A stretch of 64,000 nucleotides of DNA from Lysobacter sp. (GTDB lineage Bacteria > Pseudomonadota > Gammaproteobacteria > Xanthomonadales > Xanthomonadaceae), in NCBI GenBank assembly GCA_008015835.1, contig SSGH01000008.1, positions 133,165 through 197,164 of the forward strand. The letters are read 5' to 3'. Within the stretch, counting starts at the first letter, position 1. Every line of letters begins with the position of its first letter. Positions 26,850 to 35,568 of this stretch are shown one piece after another. Below the pieces are notes generated by a model. The model was not told the origin of the DNA. It searched no databases and saw only the letters and a program-made list of their open reading frames with translations. The translations under genes and the position numbers were made by a program.

Positions 26850-27490
26850 GGCGCCTCCTTGCGAGCGGAGAGGGTCAGGGTGAATTGCGGACCGGCCGAG
26901 GCCGGATAGAAGTCGGCGGCTTCTTCGCCGAACACCACTTCCATCGGCGTGGGTTTCTGAGCGAAATCGCGCACGAGGTAGTGATCCACCACCTCGGCTT
27001 CGGCGACGAGGCGATCGGCCGGCATGCCGCCGACGAATCGCGTGGCCGCGGAGCGGAAATGCACGGTGGCCGTGTTCAGCGCCCAATTGCAGACGCCGAG
27101 GCCATAGTAGTCCTCGTCCTGCAGCGCGTCTTCGTGCAGGCGCGCGACGAAGGTGGTGGCGTCCACTCGCTTCAACTCCAGCGGCACGCTGTGCCGCGGG
27201 GGAAGCCGCACGCCGCCGACGGCGCGCGAAAAGTCGTAGGGCACGCAGTCGCGGTTGTCGACTTCGAAATCCGCGGTGGCGGCCACGTCCTGCAGCGCGT
27301 CGGGCAAACCGGCGAAACGCAGGGTCAGCACGTAGGTGCGCTTGGGCGCGGGATTCGGCGTGGGGCGAATATCGGGAACGGCGACGGGAGCGCCGGCGCC
27401 CGGGCCGGCATTCGGCGTTTGGGCGCTTTGGCAACTGGTTAAGGCGGCGAGCATCATCAGGGCGGCCATCGAAGTGTGTCTGCGGTCCAT
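26846..27490 (-). CDS. Lipoprotein, probable immunity protein to the lipase effector (X-Tfi)
   Basis: The start is placed at 27490 (MDRRHTSMAALMMLAALTSC), a lipoprotein signal with lipobox LTSC; the track start is 150 codons too early. The 214-residue product has a short Pro/Ala linker and then a beta-rich domain (YVLTLRFAGLPDALQDVAAT and ADFEVDNRDCVPYDF). No named family is recognised. The gene overlaps the lipase effector by four bases, and immunity proteins to periplasm-acting T4SS effectors are usually lipoproteins encoded next to them. The assignment is therefore by position and localisation, not by homology. Confidence 0.72.
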   Translation of the reverse strand: MDRRHTSMAALMMLAALTSCQSAQTPNAGPGAGAPVAVPDIRPTPNPAPKRTYVLTLRFAGLPDALQDVAATADFEVDNRDCVPYDFSRAVGGVRLPPRHSVPLELKRVDATTFVARLHEDALQDEDYYGLGVCNWALNTATVHFRSAATRFVGGMPADRLVAEAEVVDHYLVRDFAQKPTPMEVVFGEEAADFYPASAGPQFTLTLSARKEAP

Positions 27491-27632
27491 GGGGCACACG
27501 ATCTCTGCGATTTGCGATGTCGAAGCGCTGCGAGCGTTCGCCCCCTCGTCGGGCGCGCGGTCGTCCACCGCAGCCCGTCGCTCTGTATAGCCGGATTCCG
27601 TCCGAGAATTCGCGTCGCGATTCGGAATTGCG

Positions 27633-27648
27633 ATAACGGTCACGTTAT
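27633..27648. promoter_or_regulatory. Perfect inverted repeat upstream of the effector/immunity operon
   Basis: ATAACG-GTCA-CGTTAT is a perfect 6+6 palindrome, 143 bases upstream of the immunity start codon. It lies in the 277-base spacer 27491-27767, where I see no gene. It could be an operator. No known factor is assigned. Confidence 0.3.
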
Positions 27649-27767
27649 AGCGAATCCTGAGCCACCAAGGCCGCCGCGGCCGAACGCGGGCGCCGCACTC
27701 GGCGCAGCGCCGGGCGCGATCGACAGGGGGCGAACGACAGGGGGCGTACGCGCCTCGGAACGCGCCG

Positions 27768-29027
27768 TCAGACGTGCGCGGCGATGAAATCCCGCACCTG
27801 CGGGTAGACCTGATCGCGCCAGCGGCGGCCGCTGAAGATGCCGTAGTGGCCGGCGCCCTGCGCGGTGAGATGGACTTTGTCCTGCTCGCGGATTCCCGTG
27901 CACAGCGTGTGCGCCGCGCGGGTCTGGCCGAGGCCGGCAATATCGTCCAGTTCGCCTTCGATGGTCATCAGCGCGGTCTTGCGGATCGCGCCGGGGTTCA
28001 CGCGTTCCCCGGCCACATCCCACAGCCCGCGCGGCAGCAGATGTTCTTGGAACACGGTGCGCACGGTGTCGAGGTAATACTCCGCCGGCATATCGAGCAC
28101 GGCGTTGTATTCGTCGTAAAAACGGCGATGGTCTTCGGCGTCGTCGAGATCGCCCTTGACCAAGTCTTGGTAGAAGTCCCAGTGCGACATCACATGCCGC
28201 TCCGGGTTCATCGCGATGAACCCCATGTGCTGCAAGAAGCCCGGATACACGCGGCGACCGCGGCCCGGCAGATTCGCCGGTACGGTGTGGATGAGGTTCT
28301 GCTCGAACCACCACAGCGGCTTTTGCGAGGCCAAATTATTCACCGCCGTGGGCGATTCGCGGCTGTCGATCGGCCCGCCCATCATCACTAGCGAACGCGG
28401 CGTGGTTTCCCCGCGCGCGGCCATCAGCGACACCGCGGCCAGTACCGGCACCGTCGGTTGGCACACGCTCATCACGTGCAGTTTTTCCGCGCCGATATGG
28501 CGGATGAAGTTCTCGATGGTGGCGACGTAATCGTCCAACGTGAACGCGCCGGCTTCCTTCGGCACCATGCGCGCGTCGGTCCAGTCGGTGATGTAGACCT
28601 TGTGGTCGCGCAGCAGGGTTTTGACCGTATCGCGCAGCAGGGTGGAGTGATGGCCCGACAGCGGCGCGACCACCAGCACAGGCGGGTCGTTCTTCAGGTC
28701 GACGATGCCGTCGGCTTGGTCGGAGAAGCGTTTGAAGCGCAGCAGGCGGCAGAACGGCGTGCGCAGCACTTCGCGCTCGACCACCGGATAAACGTTGCCC
28801 GAACCACCGCGGCCGTCGTCGGTCACCGAGTGGATGCCGAATTTCGGTTTTTCGTAATCCTTGCCGATGCGGTACAGCAGTTCGTAGCCGGCGGCGACGC
28901 GCTGCGCGTTCGGCAGCATCGACAGCCAACTGCCCGGCGCGGAGAACATGCGCGCATTGGCTTCGGCCCAGTAGGTCACCGGCGCCATCCAGGCCCGGCC
29001 CATTTCGTGCATTTGATACAGCAACAT
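27768..29027 (-). CDS. phaZ: Intracellular polyhydroxyalkanoate depolymerase (PhaZ-type)
   Basis: The start at 29027 (MLLYQMHEMGRAWMAPVTYW) removes fifty spurious track residues. The product is 419 residues. It shows the alpha/beta-hydrolase core of PhaZ with the nucleophile as cysteine in VMSVCQPTVPVLAA instead of a serine, followed by MMGGPIDSRESPTAVNNLA and a catalytic histidine region GAGHYGIFSGRRW. It would depolymerise stored PHB granules in the cytoplasm. No phaC synthase gene is in the window. It is separate from the effector operon, 277 bases away. Confidence 0.88.
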   Translation of the reverse strand: MLLYQMHEMGRAWMAPVTYWAEANARMFSAPGSWLSMLPNAQRVAAGYELLYRIGKDYEKPKFGIHSVTDDGRGGSGNVYPVVEREVLRTPFCRLLRFKRFSDQADGIVDLKNDPPVLVVAPLSGHHSTLLRDTVKTLLRDHKVYITDWTDARMVPKEAGAFTLDDYVATIENFIRHIGAEKLHVMSVCQPTVPVLAAVSLMAARGETTPRSLVMMGGPIDSRESPTAVNNLASQKPLWWFEQNLIHTVPANLPGRGRRVYPGFLQHMGFIAMNPERHVMSHWDFYQDLVKGDLDDAEDHRRFYDEYNAVLDMPAEYYLDTVRTVFQEHLLPRGLWDVAGERVNPGAIRKTALMTIEGELDDIAGLGQTRAAHTLCTGIREQDKVHLTAQGAGHYGIFSGRRWRDQVYPQVRDFIAAHV

Positions 29028-29170
29028 GCGTTCGATCCCCTTGCCGACGGTGCCGGCGACGGTGGCCTCGGCCCCGTGGGCCGGCTTCGTGTTGCGCTGC
29101 AGCATACCCGATCCCGGCCGACGGAGGCCGGGTCTACAGCCGAAACCCGACGTTCGGTTAGGCTGGTCGC

Positions 29171-29626
29171 ATGACATCCCGAGACGAAGACATCGCCTGG
29201 TGCGTCGAACTGCTCGGCTCGCTGGGCCGCGTGACCGCCCGCCGGATGTTCGGCGGGTCCGGGCTGTACGCGGACGGCGGGATCGTGGCCCTGGAGATCG
29301 AAGGCACGCTGTACCTCAAGACCGACGCCGAGACCCGCGCGCGATTCGCCGAGGCCGGCGGTCGGCCGTTCGCGTACGACGGCAAAGGCCGCGAGGTCGA
29401 GACCAGCTACTGGACGCCGCCCGACGAGGCGATGGATTCGCCCGAGGCGATGCGGCCGTGGGCGCGGTTGGCGCGGGAAGCGAGTATGCGCAGCGGGGCA
29501 GCCAAACCGCGGGCGAAGAAGGCGGCTGCGAAGAAATCGTCGGCGAAGAAAGCCGCGACGCTAAAAACCTCTTTGAAAGCGACCGCGAGCAAGACCGGCG
29601 AACGAACGCGCCCGAAGACGCGTTAG
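29171..29626 (+). CDS. TfoX N-terminal domain protein with Lys/Ala-rich tail
   Basis: The 151-residue protein has a TfoX_N domain over about residues 5-100 (ELLGSLGRVTARRMFGGSGL, then GTLYLKTDAETRARF and PFAYDGKGREVETSYWTPPD). The tail after about 110 is a basic Lys/Ala repeat (KPRAKKAAAKKSSAKKAAT) that may contact nucleic acid. TfoX-type proteins affect competence in some species, but single-domain family members have no general role. The second gene follows after seven bases with its own AGGAGAGCC leader. Confidence 0.85.
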   Translation: MTSRDEDIAWCVELLGSLGRVTARRMFGGSGLYADGGIVALEIEGTLYLKTDAETRARFAEAGGRPFAYDGKGREVETSYWTPPDEAMDSPEAMRPWARLAREASMRSGAAKPRAKKAAAKKSSAKKAATLKTSLKATASKTGERTRPKTR

Positions 29627-29633
29627 GAGAGCC

Positions 29634-29999
29634 ATGAGACACGTGCTCGAACATGAACGCCCATTGCTCGCGTACGTATTCGAACTCGCGGGCATTCGCG
29701 TCGATTTGGACGCGTTGATCGTGCGCTCGCTGTCGGACGGCGGTATGGGCAGTCTCGCCATCGCTCCTTTCGAGGCATCGCGCCGCTTCGGTTCGACGCT
29801 TTCGGAATGCCATTTCTACAATGCGAATAACGTTCCCACGTTGGTCGCACTGAACGCGGATCAAGACGGTATGCCGTTCGAGATCGATGTCTGGCGAGCG
29901 GATTTCAGCTCGACAGTCGTTTGGCCTCTGCGAAGCGATCTAGTGGCCGGTCCGCCTCACCCTTCGATCGAACCGACTCGCGAAACGGGTTCGGCTTGA
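29634..29999 (+). CDS. Conserved hypothetical protein (DUF6984-like)
   Basis: The 121-residue protein shows the pattern of a small family with SLSDGGMGSLAIAPF in the middle and EIDVWRADFSSTVVWPL near the end. I recall this as DUF6984-like but cannot confirm it. It has no signal peptide or membrane helix and would be cytoplasmic. It follows the TfoX gene by seven bases with AGGAGAGCC before its ATG, so the two are likely co-transcribed. Function is unknown. Confidence 0.6.
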   Translation: MRHVLEHERPLLAYVFELAGIRVDLDALIVRSLSDGGMGSLAIAPFEASRRFGSTLSECHFYNANNVPTLVALNADQDGMPFEIDVWRADFSSTVVWPLRSDLVAGPPHPSIEPTRETGSA

Positions 30000-30014
30000 T
30001 TCTGGCGATCGAAC

Positions 30015-30614
30015 TCAATTCCCGATTTCCATCGTCGCGGCGTTCTCGGCCAGCGCGGGCGACAGCCAGCAGTACGAACCCACCTGGCGCAGACCCGATG
30101 CGCTCAGATGCTTTCGATAGAACGCCGCCGTACGCGGCTGAAACCCGACGTTATCCCCTTCGGTTTCGTCTTCCTTCGCGAAAATTTCGATGAATGCCAC
30201 GCCGCCGCAGAGTTCGGCGAGGCCGGGCAGGCCGCGCAGCAGTTCGCGGGTCGGCACGTAATGCAGCACGTCGCTGCAGATCAGCAGATCGACCGGCGGA
30301 CAGGGCCGCAGCGCCTCGAAATCGGCGAAGCGCGCGAAATGCAGGTTGCGACGCGCGCCGTAGCGGCGGATCGCGTATTCGCTGTTGTCGAACCCCAGAT
30401 ACCGCAGTTTCGGCCGAAGTTCCAGCAGCGGTGCGCGCCACGCGCCTTCGCCGCAGCCGATGTCGAGCACGGTGCGGATCGGGCGCTCCAGATGGTATTC
30501 GGCGGTCGCCACCGCCAGTGCGACCTTGCGTTTCAGACGCGCGCGATCGCCGATGCCCGCTTTGCGGTACCACGTGTCGAAATAAGCGCGGTCGTAGAGT
30601 TTTTCGCGAGTCAT
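30015..30614 (-). CDS. SAM-dependent methyltransferase (class I)
   Basis: The 199-residue product starts at 30614, overlapping the stop of the dioxygenase gene by ATGA. The Rossmann-type SAM motif I is VLDIGCGEGAWRAPLLE, followed by LRYLGFDNSEYAIRRY and a motif-IV-like DLLICSDVLHYVPTRELL. The N-terminus, YDRAYFDTWYRKAGIG, is typical of small-molecule methyltransferases. The substrate is unknown; the coupled dioxygenase gene suggests an aromatic or related compound, which is inference only. The track's long ORF joined this frame to sequence upstream. Confidence 0.8.
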   Translation of the reverse strand: MTREKLYDRAYFDTWYRKAGIGDRARLKRKVALAVATAEYHLERPIRTVLDIGCGEGAWRAPLLELRPKLRYLGFDNSEYAIRRYGARRNLHFARFADFEALRPCPPVDLLICSDVLHYVPTRELLRGLPGLAELCGGVAFIEIFAKEDETEGDNVGFQPRTAAFYRKHLSASGLRQVGSYCWLSPALAENAATMEIGN

Positions 30615-31384
30615 GCGCGGCCGATGAGCAGCGAGGTCATCGACAGCGAGCCGATCACCTCGTCGTTGAAGAGTTCCAGCGCGTCGTCGTCGCGAACCAG
30701 CGCCAGGGCGTACAGCAGCGGAATGTAGTGCTCGGGCGTGGGGATCGACAAGCGCGCGTCCTCGCCGAGCGCCGGCCAGTCGGCGAGGACATCGAACTCG
30801 CGCGCGCGAGTCGCGGCGTTGACGCGGTCGCGAAAGCGTAGCGCCCACGGCAGCGGCGTGGCGTCGCGCCAATCGAAAAGCCGCAGGTTGTGGACGATGT
30901 CGCCGCTGGCGACGAGCATCACGCCTTCGTCGCGCAAGGGCGAGAGCCGACGTGCCAGATCGAGGTGCCAAGCGCCCGGTCGACGCGAATCGATGCCGAG
31001 TTGGACGATGGGAATGTCGGCGTCGGGATACATCGGCCGCAGCACGCCCCACGCGCCATGATCGAGCCCGCGCTGCGGATCGATGCGCGCCGGAAACGCA
31101 TCGCCGAGCAGCTCGACCACGCGTTGCGCCAAGGCCGGATCGCCCGGTGCGGGATAACGCACATCGAACAGCGCCTGCGGAAACCCGCCGAAATCGTGGA
31201 TGGTCGGCGGCGCGGCGCTGCCGGTGAGCCACGGCCCGGGCGTTTCCCAGTGCGCGGAGACGCAGAGAATCGCGCGCGGCTTGGGCAAACGCGCCCCGAG
31301 CGCGCGCCACGCGCGCGACCACGCGTTGTCTTCGATGGCGTTCATCGGCGAACCGTGGCCGAGGAACAAGACGGGCTGGAGCAT
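30611..31384 (-). CDS. LigB-family extradiol dioxygenase (DODA-type)
   Basis: The 257-residue product has the LigB superfamily pattern: PVLFLGHGSPMNAI, ILCVSAHWETPGPW, an HGAWG-type motif in LDHGAWGVLRPMYP, and ASGDIVHNLRLF near the C-terminus. Histidines in the first three are likely iron or zinc ligands. Members such as YgiD cleave 4,5-DOPA-like catechols. The enzyme's own substrate is not visible from sequence. Its stop overlaps the methyltransferase start by ATGA. Confidence 0.88.
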   Translation of the reverse strand: MLQPVLFLGHGSPMNAIEDNAWSRAWRALGARLPKPRAILCVSAHWETPGPWLTGSAAPPTIHDFGGFPQALFDVRYPAPGDPALAQRVVELLGDAFPARIDPQRGLDHGAWGVLRPMYPDADIPIVQLGIDSRRPGAWHLDLARRLSPLRDEGVMLVASGDIVHNLRLFDWRDATPLPWALRFRDRVNAATRAREFDVLADWPALGEDARLSIPTPEHYIPLLYALALVRDDDALELFNDEVIGSLSMTSLLIGRA

Positions 31385-31469
31385 CGGCGGAAGGTTTCGG
31401 ATGCGCCGGAGCGGCGGGGCGTGTCATCCTAACGCGCTCGGCGCGTGCGCCCTCGGGACGGATCATTCC

Positions 31470-31892
31470 ATGCAGGCCTATTTCTGGACCAAATCGCTCC
31501 ATCTGCTGTTCGTCGTGGCCTGGATGGCGACGGTGTTCTATCTGCCGCGCATCCTGGTGAACATCGCCGAAGTCGGCGATGCGCCCGCGGTGCGGGATCG
31601 CTTGGTTCTGATGGGACGGCGCTTGTATCGCTTCGGCCACATCATGTTCGGCATCGCGCTGGTGTTCGGGCTGGTGCTGTGGTTCCACTTCGATATCGCC
31701 GGCGGATGGCTGCACATCAAGCTCACGCTGATCGCGCTGATGCTGGCGCATTTCGTCGTCGCCGGGCGTTGGTTGAAAGGCGTGGACAAGGGCCGTGCCT
31801 TGCCTTCGGCGAAGGCGCTGCGGTGGTTCAACGAGCTGCCGATCTTCCTGCTGCTGGCCGTGATCTATCTTGTGTTGGCGAAGCCGCTGTAA
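31470..31892 (+). CDS. HemJ/CopD-family membrane protein
   Basis: The 140-residue membrane protein starts at ATG 31470 (MQAYFWTKSLHLLFVVAWMA). The WxKxLHxxFVVxW pattern followed by VFYLPRILVNI matches the HemJ group of the CopD superfamily, where the early histidine is conserved. About four transmembrane helices are seen. HemJ oxidises protoporphyrinogen IX in bacteria that lack HemG/HemY. The short length (140) fits. The name is by similarity of pattern only, and a CopD-like membrane role is the alternative. Confidence 0.65.
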   Translation: MQAYFWTKSLHLLFVVAWMATVFYLPRILVNIAEVGDAPAVRDRLVLMGRRLYRFGHIMFGIALVFGLVLWFHFDIAGGWLHIKLTLIALMLAHFVVAGRWLKGVDKGRALPSAKALRWFNELPIFLLLAVIYLVLAKPL

Positions 31893-32220
31893 GCCGCACA
31901 AGAATGCCCCGACGCCGCAGCATCGCTCGCGACGTATCTCCCACGTAGGAGCGACGCAAGTCGCGACCACTCTGTTGCGCTACTCGCGAACATCGGGACA
32001 GCCGCGCGATCGTCGCGACTCGCGTCGCTCCTACAAAAGCGACGGATTGCGACTGCGAAGCCGCGCGACAATACCCGAACGCCGCAGCATCGCTCGCGAC
32101 GCATCTCCCGCGTAGGAGCGACGCAAGTCGCGACCGCCATGTCGTGCTATTCGCGAAAATCGAAATACCCGCGCGATGGTCGCGACTCGCGTCGCTCCTA
32201 CAAAAGCGACGGATTGCGAC
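31891..32220. repeat. Two tandem 167-bp units, each with an inverted REP pair
   Basis: The segment is a direct duplication of period 167 bp. Each unit begins AAGCCGC...GCCGCAGCATCGCTCGCGAC, carries GTAGGAGCGACGCAAGTCGC in one orientation, and ends with its complement GCGACTCGCGTCGCTCCTAC plus AAAAGCGACGGATTGCGAC. It fills the spacer between the HemJ-like gene and the convergent alkaline phosphatase gene and overlaps the former's stop codon. No gene is seen in it. Confidence 0.85.
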
Positions 32221-32225
32221 GAGCG

Positions 32226-33941
32226 CTAGCGCTTCCGGGAGGCTTCCGGCGTCGGCAACGTCACCGGCACGCCGTCGGCGTTGCACAGTTTCTCGGCGCA
32301 TAGGGCCTCGCGCAGCTTCGGCGTGGCCTGCAGCAGGATGTGGTAGATCGCGTTCTGCTCCAGCGAACCGCGCACCGCCGATGCGCCCGGGCCGCGCGCC
32401 CAGATGCCGACATCGTCGCCGCCGTGGGTTTCGTTGCCCAGGGGCACCATCGCTTCCTGCATGAAGTTCGGGTGTTCGGTGTCCACCTCGCTCAGATTCG
32501 GACGTCCGTGCGCGCTTTGGAAGCCGCTGACTTCCTGCGGGAAGGTTTTCGGGCCTTCGGGCGATTGATCGGTGGCGCCGACGTAGCCGGGGCCGTTGGC
32601 GTAGCTCAAGGTGGTGTAGGGCAGGCCGGTGGCATCCGTCGCGTAGCCGCTGGGGTCGTTGCCTTCGCCGCTGCTGCCCCTGACCTTGCCGAGGATCGCG
32701 TTGCCGCGCGTGGGGTAGCCGACGAAGTTCAGAGTATGCGAATGATCGGCGGTGACCAGGATCAGGGTGTCGTCGGAAGACGTCATCGTCGCCGCCGCGG
32801 CGACCGCTTCGCTCAGCGCGATGGTATCGGTCAACGCGCGATACGCGTTGCCCAGATGGTGCGCATGATCGATCCGGCCGCCTTCCACCAGCAGCACGTA
32901 ACCGCTGCCGCCGTTCTCCGCCGAACGCCGCTGCAGCCGGTCGATCGCGGCGCGGGTCATCTCGGCCAGCGAGGGTTCGCCGGCCTTGTCCGTCGCGCGA
33001 TCGTGTTCGAAGTGCATGTGGCTGGGCTCGAACAGGCCCAACAGCGGCGCATTGATCGGCGCGGCATCGAACTGCGCTTTGTTCCAGACGTAGACGCCGT
33101 CGGTGCGACGCGCTTTCCATTCGGCCGTCAAATCGCGCCCGTCCAAACGCAGGCCGGTTTGATCGTCGTACTCCGGGTCGTTTTGCGTCGCGGGAATGAA
33201 ATTGCCCCGGCCACCGCCCAGAATCACGTCCGGCCCGTTGCCGTACGGCGTTTCGATCAACTGGCGGGCGATGTCGCGGCACCCGGCTTCGTGGGCGCGC
33301 GTCGGCATTTCGGCGTCGTTTTCCCAGTTGCGATCGGGCGAATGCGCGTAGGTCGCGCCCGGCGTGGCGTGCGTGATGCGCGTGGTGGTGACCACGCCGG
33401 TCGCCAGGCCTGTGCGCGCGGCCAATTCCCACAGCGTCGTCAACGGCGCGGCCAACGCCTCGGCGCATTCGCCGCGTTTGGCCGATTGCGCGATCGACAG
33501 CACGCCGGCGCGCGTCTTCGCGCCCGTCGCCATCGCGCTCATGGTGCCGGCGGAGTCGGGCGTCTGGCTGTCGGTGTTGTAGGTCTTGCTGAAGCCGGTG
33601 TGCGGGAAGGCTTCCCAACTCAGCGCGTGTTCTTCGCCGGGTTGGCCCATGCGCTGGCCTTCCAGAATGCGCGCCGCAGCCACCGTGGTCAGGCTCATGC
33701 CGTCGCCGACGAACAAAATCACGTTCTTCGCCCGGCCCGACATCGCGCCGCGTTCGGCCGCCTGCGCGGCGCCGGCGCGGTACCACCACGCCGCGGTTTC
33801 GCCGCCGGGGCGTTCGATCTGCGGCACGTCCACCGGACGCGGCGCGGGCGCGGATTTGGCTTTCCATGCGGCCGCATCGGTGAACGGCATCGCGCCGACG
33901 ACGAGGGCGCTAGCGAGGGCGAGGGCGGTGCGGTGGCGCAT
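32226..33941 (-). CDS. Alkaline phosphatase (PhoA family), exported
   Basis: The 571-residue protein has a signal peptide (MRHRTALALASALVVGAMPF ending near DAAA). The metal and nucleophile motifs of alkaline phosphatase are present: NVILFVGDGMSL, the catalytic serine in NTDSQTPDSAGTMSAMATG, VLLVEGGRIDHAHH, and LVTADHSHTLNF. A periplasmic phosphomonoesterase is the expected role. It is monocistronic, and its 3' end faces the REP tandem. Promoter elements upstream were not assigned. Confidence 0.92.
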   Translation of the reverse strand: MRHRTALALASALVVGAMPFTDAAAWKAKSAPAPRPVDVPQIERPGGETAAWWYRAGAAQAAERGAMSGRAKNVILFVGDGMSLTTVAAARILEGQRMGQPGEEHALSWEAFPHTGFSKTYNTDSQTPDSAGTMSAMATGAKTRAGVLSIAQSAKRGECAEALAAPLTTLWELAARTGLATGVVTTTRITHATPGATYAHSPDRNWENDAEMPTRAHEAGCRDIARQLIETPYGNGPDVILGGGRGNFIPATQNDPEYDDQTGLRLDGRDLTAEWKARRTDGVYVWNKAQFDAAPINAPLLGLFEPSHMHFEHDRATDKAGEPSLAEMTRAAIDRLQRRSAENGGSGYVLLVEGGRIDHAHHLGNAYRALTDTIALSEAVAAAATMTSSDDTLILVTADHSHTLNFVGYPTRGNAILGKVRGSSGEGNDPSGYATDATGLPYTTLSYANGPGYVGATDQSPEGPKTFPQEVSGFQSAHGRPNLSEVDTEHPNFMQEAMVPLGNETHGGDDVGIWARGPGASAVRGSLEQNAIYHILLQATPKLREALCAEKLCNADGVPVTLPTPEASRKR

Positions 33942-34107
33942 GCGGACGCTCGGTTCGGGTCGAGGGCGCCGATTATGCCGGGTCGCCGCGACCGATTCGA
34001 AATGTCCGCATGACGCCTAGTCGTTTCCTCTCGCCTGCGGCCTGGGCTATCGTGCCGCTTTCGTCGACGAGGCGGCCGCGTCGCGGCCCCGCAGGAGAGC
34101 ACCGAGC

Positions 34108-35445
34108 ATGTCCGATACGCGCGCAGGCCCGCTGGCGTGGTGGTTCCGCATACCGTTCTGGCAGCGCGTGCTGGGCGGGTTCGCGCTGGGCGCATTGGCC
34201 GGCTGGGCGTTCGGGCCGAACGCGGAAACCTGGTTCCAGCCGCTGGGCGAGCTTTACATCACGCTGATCAAGATGATCGCGGTGCCCTTGGTGTTCTTCG
34301 CGGTGATCCACGCCATCGGTTCGTTGCACGGGCAAAAATCCGTGGCCGAGCTGGGCGGTCGCACGTTTCTGTGGTTCGCGATCACCGCCTTGCTCGCGGT
34401 GTGCGTCGGCTTGGCGGTGGGGACGATCTTCCAACCAGGCGCCGGCATGAGCGGCCTCACGGTCGATCCGAAATTCGTGCCGAAGGACGTGCCCAGCCCG
34501 GTGCAGGTGTTGCTGAACATCGTGCCCTCGAACCCGTTCCATGCGTTGACCGGCATCGGCACGACGAAAAACGCCGCGGGCGAGACCGTGCTGGCGACCG
34601 GCAAAGGTTCGATTCTGCCGGTCATCTTTTTCGCCGCGCTCATCGGTTTCGCGATGGTGAAACTGGGCGAAAAAGTACCGAACGCGCGCAAGCTGGCCGG
34701 CGAAGCCAGCGAGATCATGATTCAGATCACGCGGTTCGTGCTGGAACTCACGCCGATCGGCACCTTCGGTTTGATCGCGGCGTTGGTGGGCGCGTACGGC
34801 TTCGAGAAATTGCTGCCGTTCGGCAGTTTCGTGCTCGCGCTGTACCTGGCCTGCGCGCTGCATATCGTCGTGGTCTACGGCGGTTTGCTGCTCGCGCACG
34901 GCTTGAACCCGTGGAAATTCTTCCGCGGCGCCGCGCCGGGCATGCAGGTCGCGTTCGTCAGTTCCTCCAGTTTCGCTTCGCTGCCGGTGTCGATCCGCAG
35001 CGTCACCCACAACCTCGGCGTGGACAAGGATTACGCCTCGTTCGCGGTGCCGTTGGGCGCCAGCATCAAAATGGACGGCTGCGGCGCGATTTATCCGGCG
35101 TTGTGCGCGGTGTTCATTGCGCAATACACCGGCGCGCCGCTGTCGATGGAGCAGTATTTCATCGTGATGCTGGCCTCGGTGCTCGGCAGTTTCGGCACCG
35201 CCGGCGTGCCCGGCACCGCGACGGTGATGGCGACCGTGGTGCTGAGCGCGGCGGGGTTGCCGCTGGAAGTCATCGGTTACCTGTACGCCATCGATCGCGT
35301 GCTGGACATGATGCGCACGATGACCAACGTGACCGGGCAAATGCTGGTGCCGGTGCTGGTGGCGAAGCAGACCGGGTTGCTCGATAAAACGGTGTACGAC
35401 GCGGCGCCGACCAATGTGGGGATGGAAGACGAACCTGCGGCTTGA
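34108..35445 (+). CDS. Dicarboxylate/amino acid:cation symporter (DAACS family)
   Basis: The 445-residue membrane protein follows GGAGAGCACC. It opens WWFRIPFWQRVLGGFALGAL and has the DAACS family marks: MIAVPLVFFAVIHAI, the serine-rich hairpin AFVSSSSFASLPVSIRSV, the SIKMDGCGAIYPALC (NMDG-like) segment, and GTAGVPGTATVMATVVLS. It imports C4-dicarboxylates, glutamate or related anions with Na+ or H+. The exact substrate, as in DctA or GltP, is not set by these motifs. It is divergent from the alkaline phosphatase gene. Confidence 0.9.
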   Translation: MSDTRAGPLAWWFRIPFWQRVLGGFALGALAGWAFGPNAETWFQPLGELYITLIKMIAVPLVFFAVIHAIGSLHGQKSVAELGGRTFLWFAITALLAVCVGLAVGTIFQPGAGMSGLTVDPKFVPKDVPSPVQVLLNIVPSNPFHALTGIGTTKNAAGETVLATGKGSILPVIFFAALIGFAMVKLGEKVPNARKLAGEASEIMIQITRFVLELTPIGTFGLIAALVGAYGFEKLLPFGSFVLALYLACALHIVVVYGGLLLAHGLNPWKFFRGAAPGMQVAFVSSSSFASLPVSIRSVTHNLGVDKDYASFAVPLGASIKMDGCGAIYPALCAVFIAQYTGAPLSMEQYFIVMLASVLGSFGTAGVPGTATVMATVVLSAAGLPLEVIGYLYAIDRVLDMMRTMTNVTGQMLVPVLVAKQTGLLDKTVYDAAPTNVGMEDEPAA

Positions 35446-35568
35446 AAAACGTTCGCCTTCGCGCGGACGAACGAAACGCGGCTCGCGCGCGAACATGCCG
35501 ATTCGCATATCGATGCGCTCGGACGCAGAGACGACTATTCCCGATCCCCGCAACGCCGACCGACCCGC

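Noticed and set aside
27640-28314. 224-residue ORF antisense and out of frame to phaZ
   Set aside because: Arg-rich composition with no motif; it lies wholly over the phaZ gene and the adjacent spacer.
30015-31970. 651-residue ORF joining methyltransferase to upstream sequence
   Set aside because: The N-terminal two thirds is antisense or out-of-frame DNA of the dioxygenase and HemJ-like genes; the methyltransferase starts at 30614.
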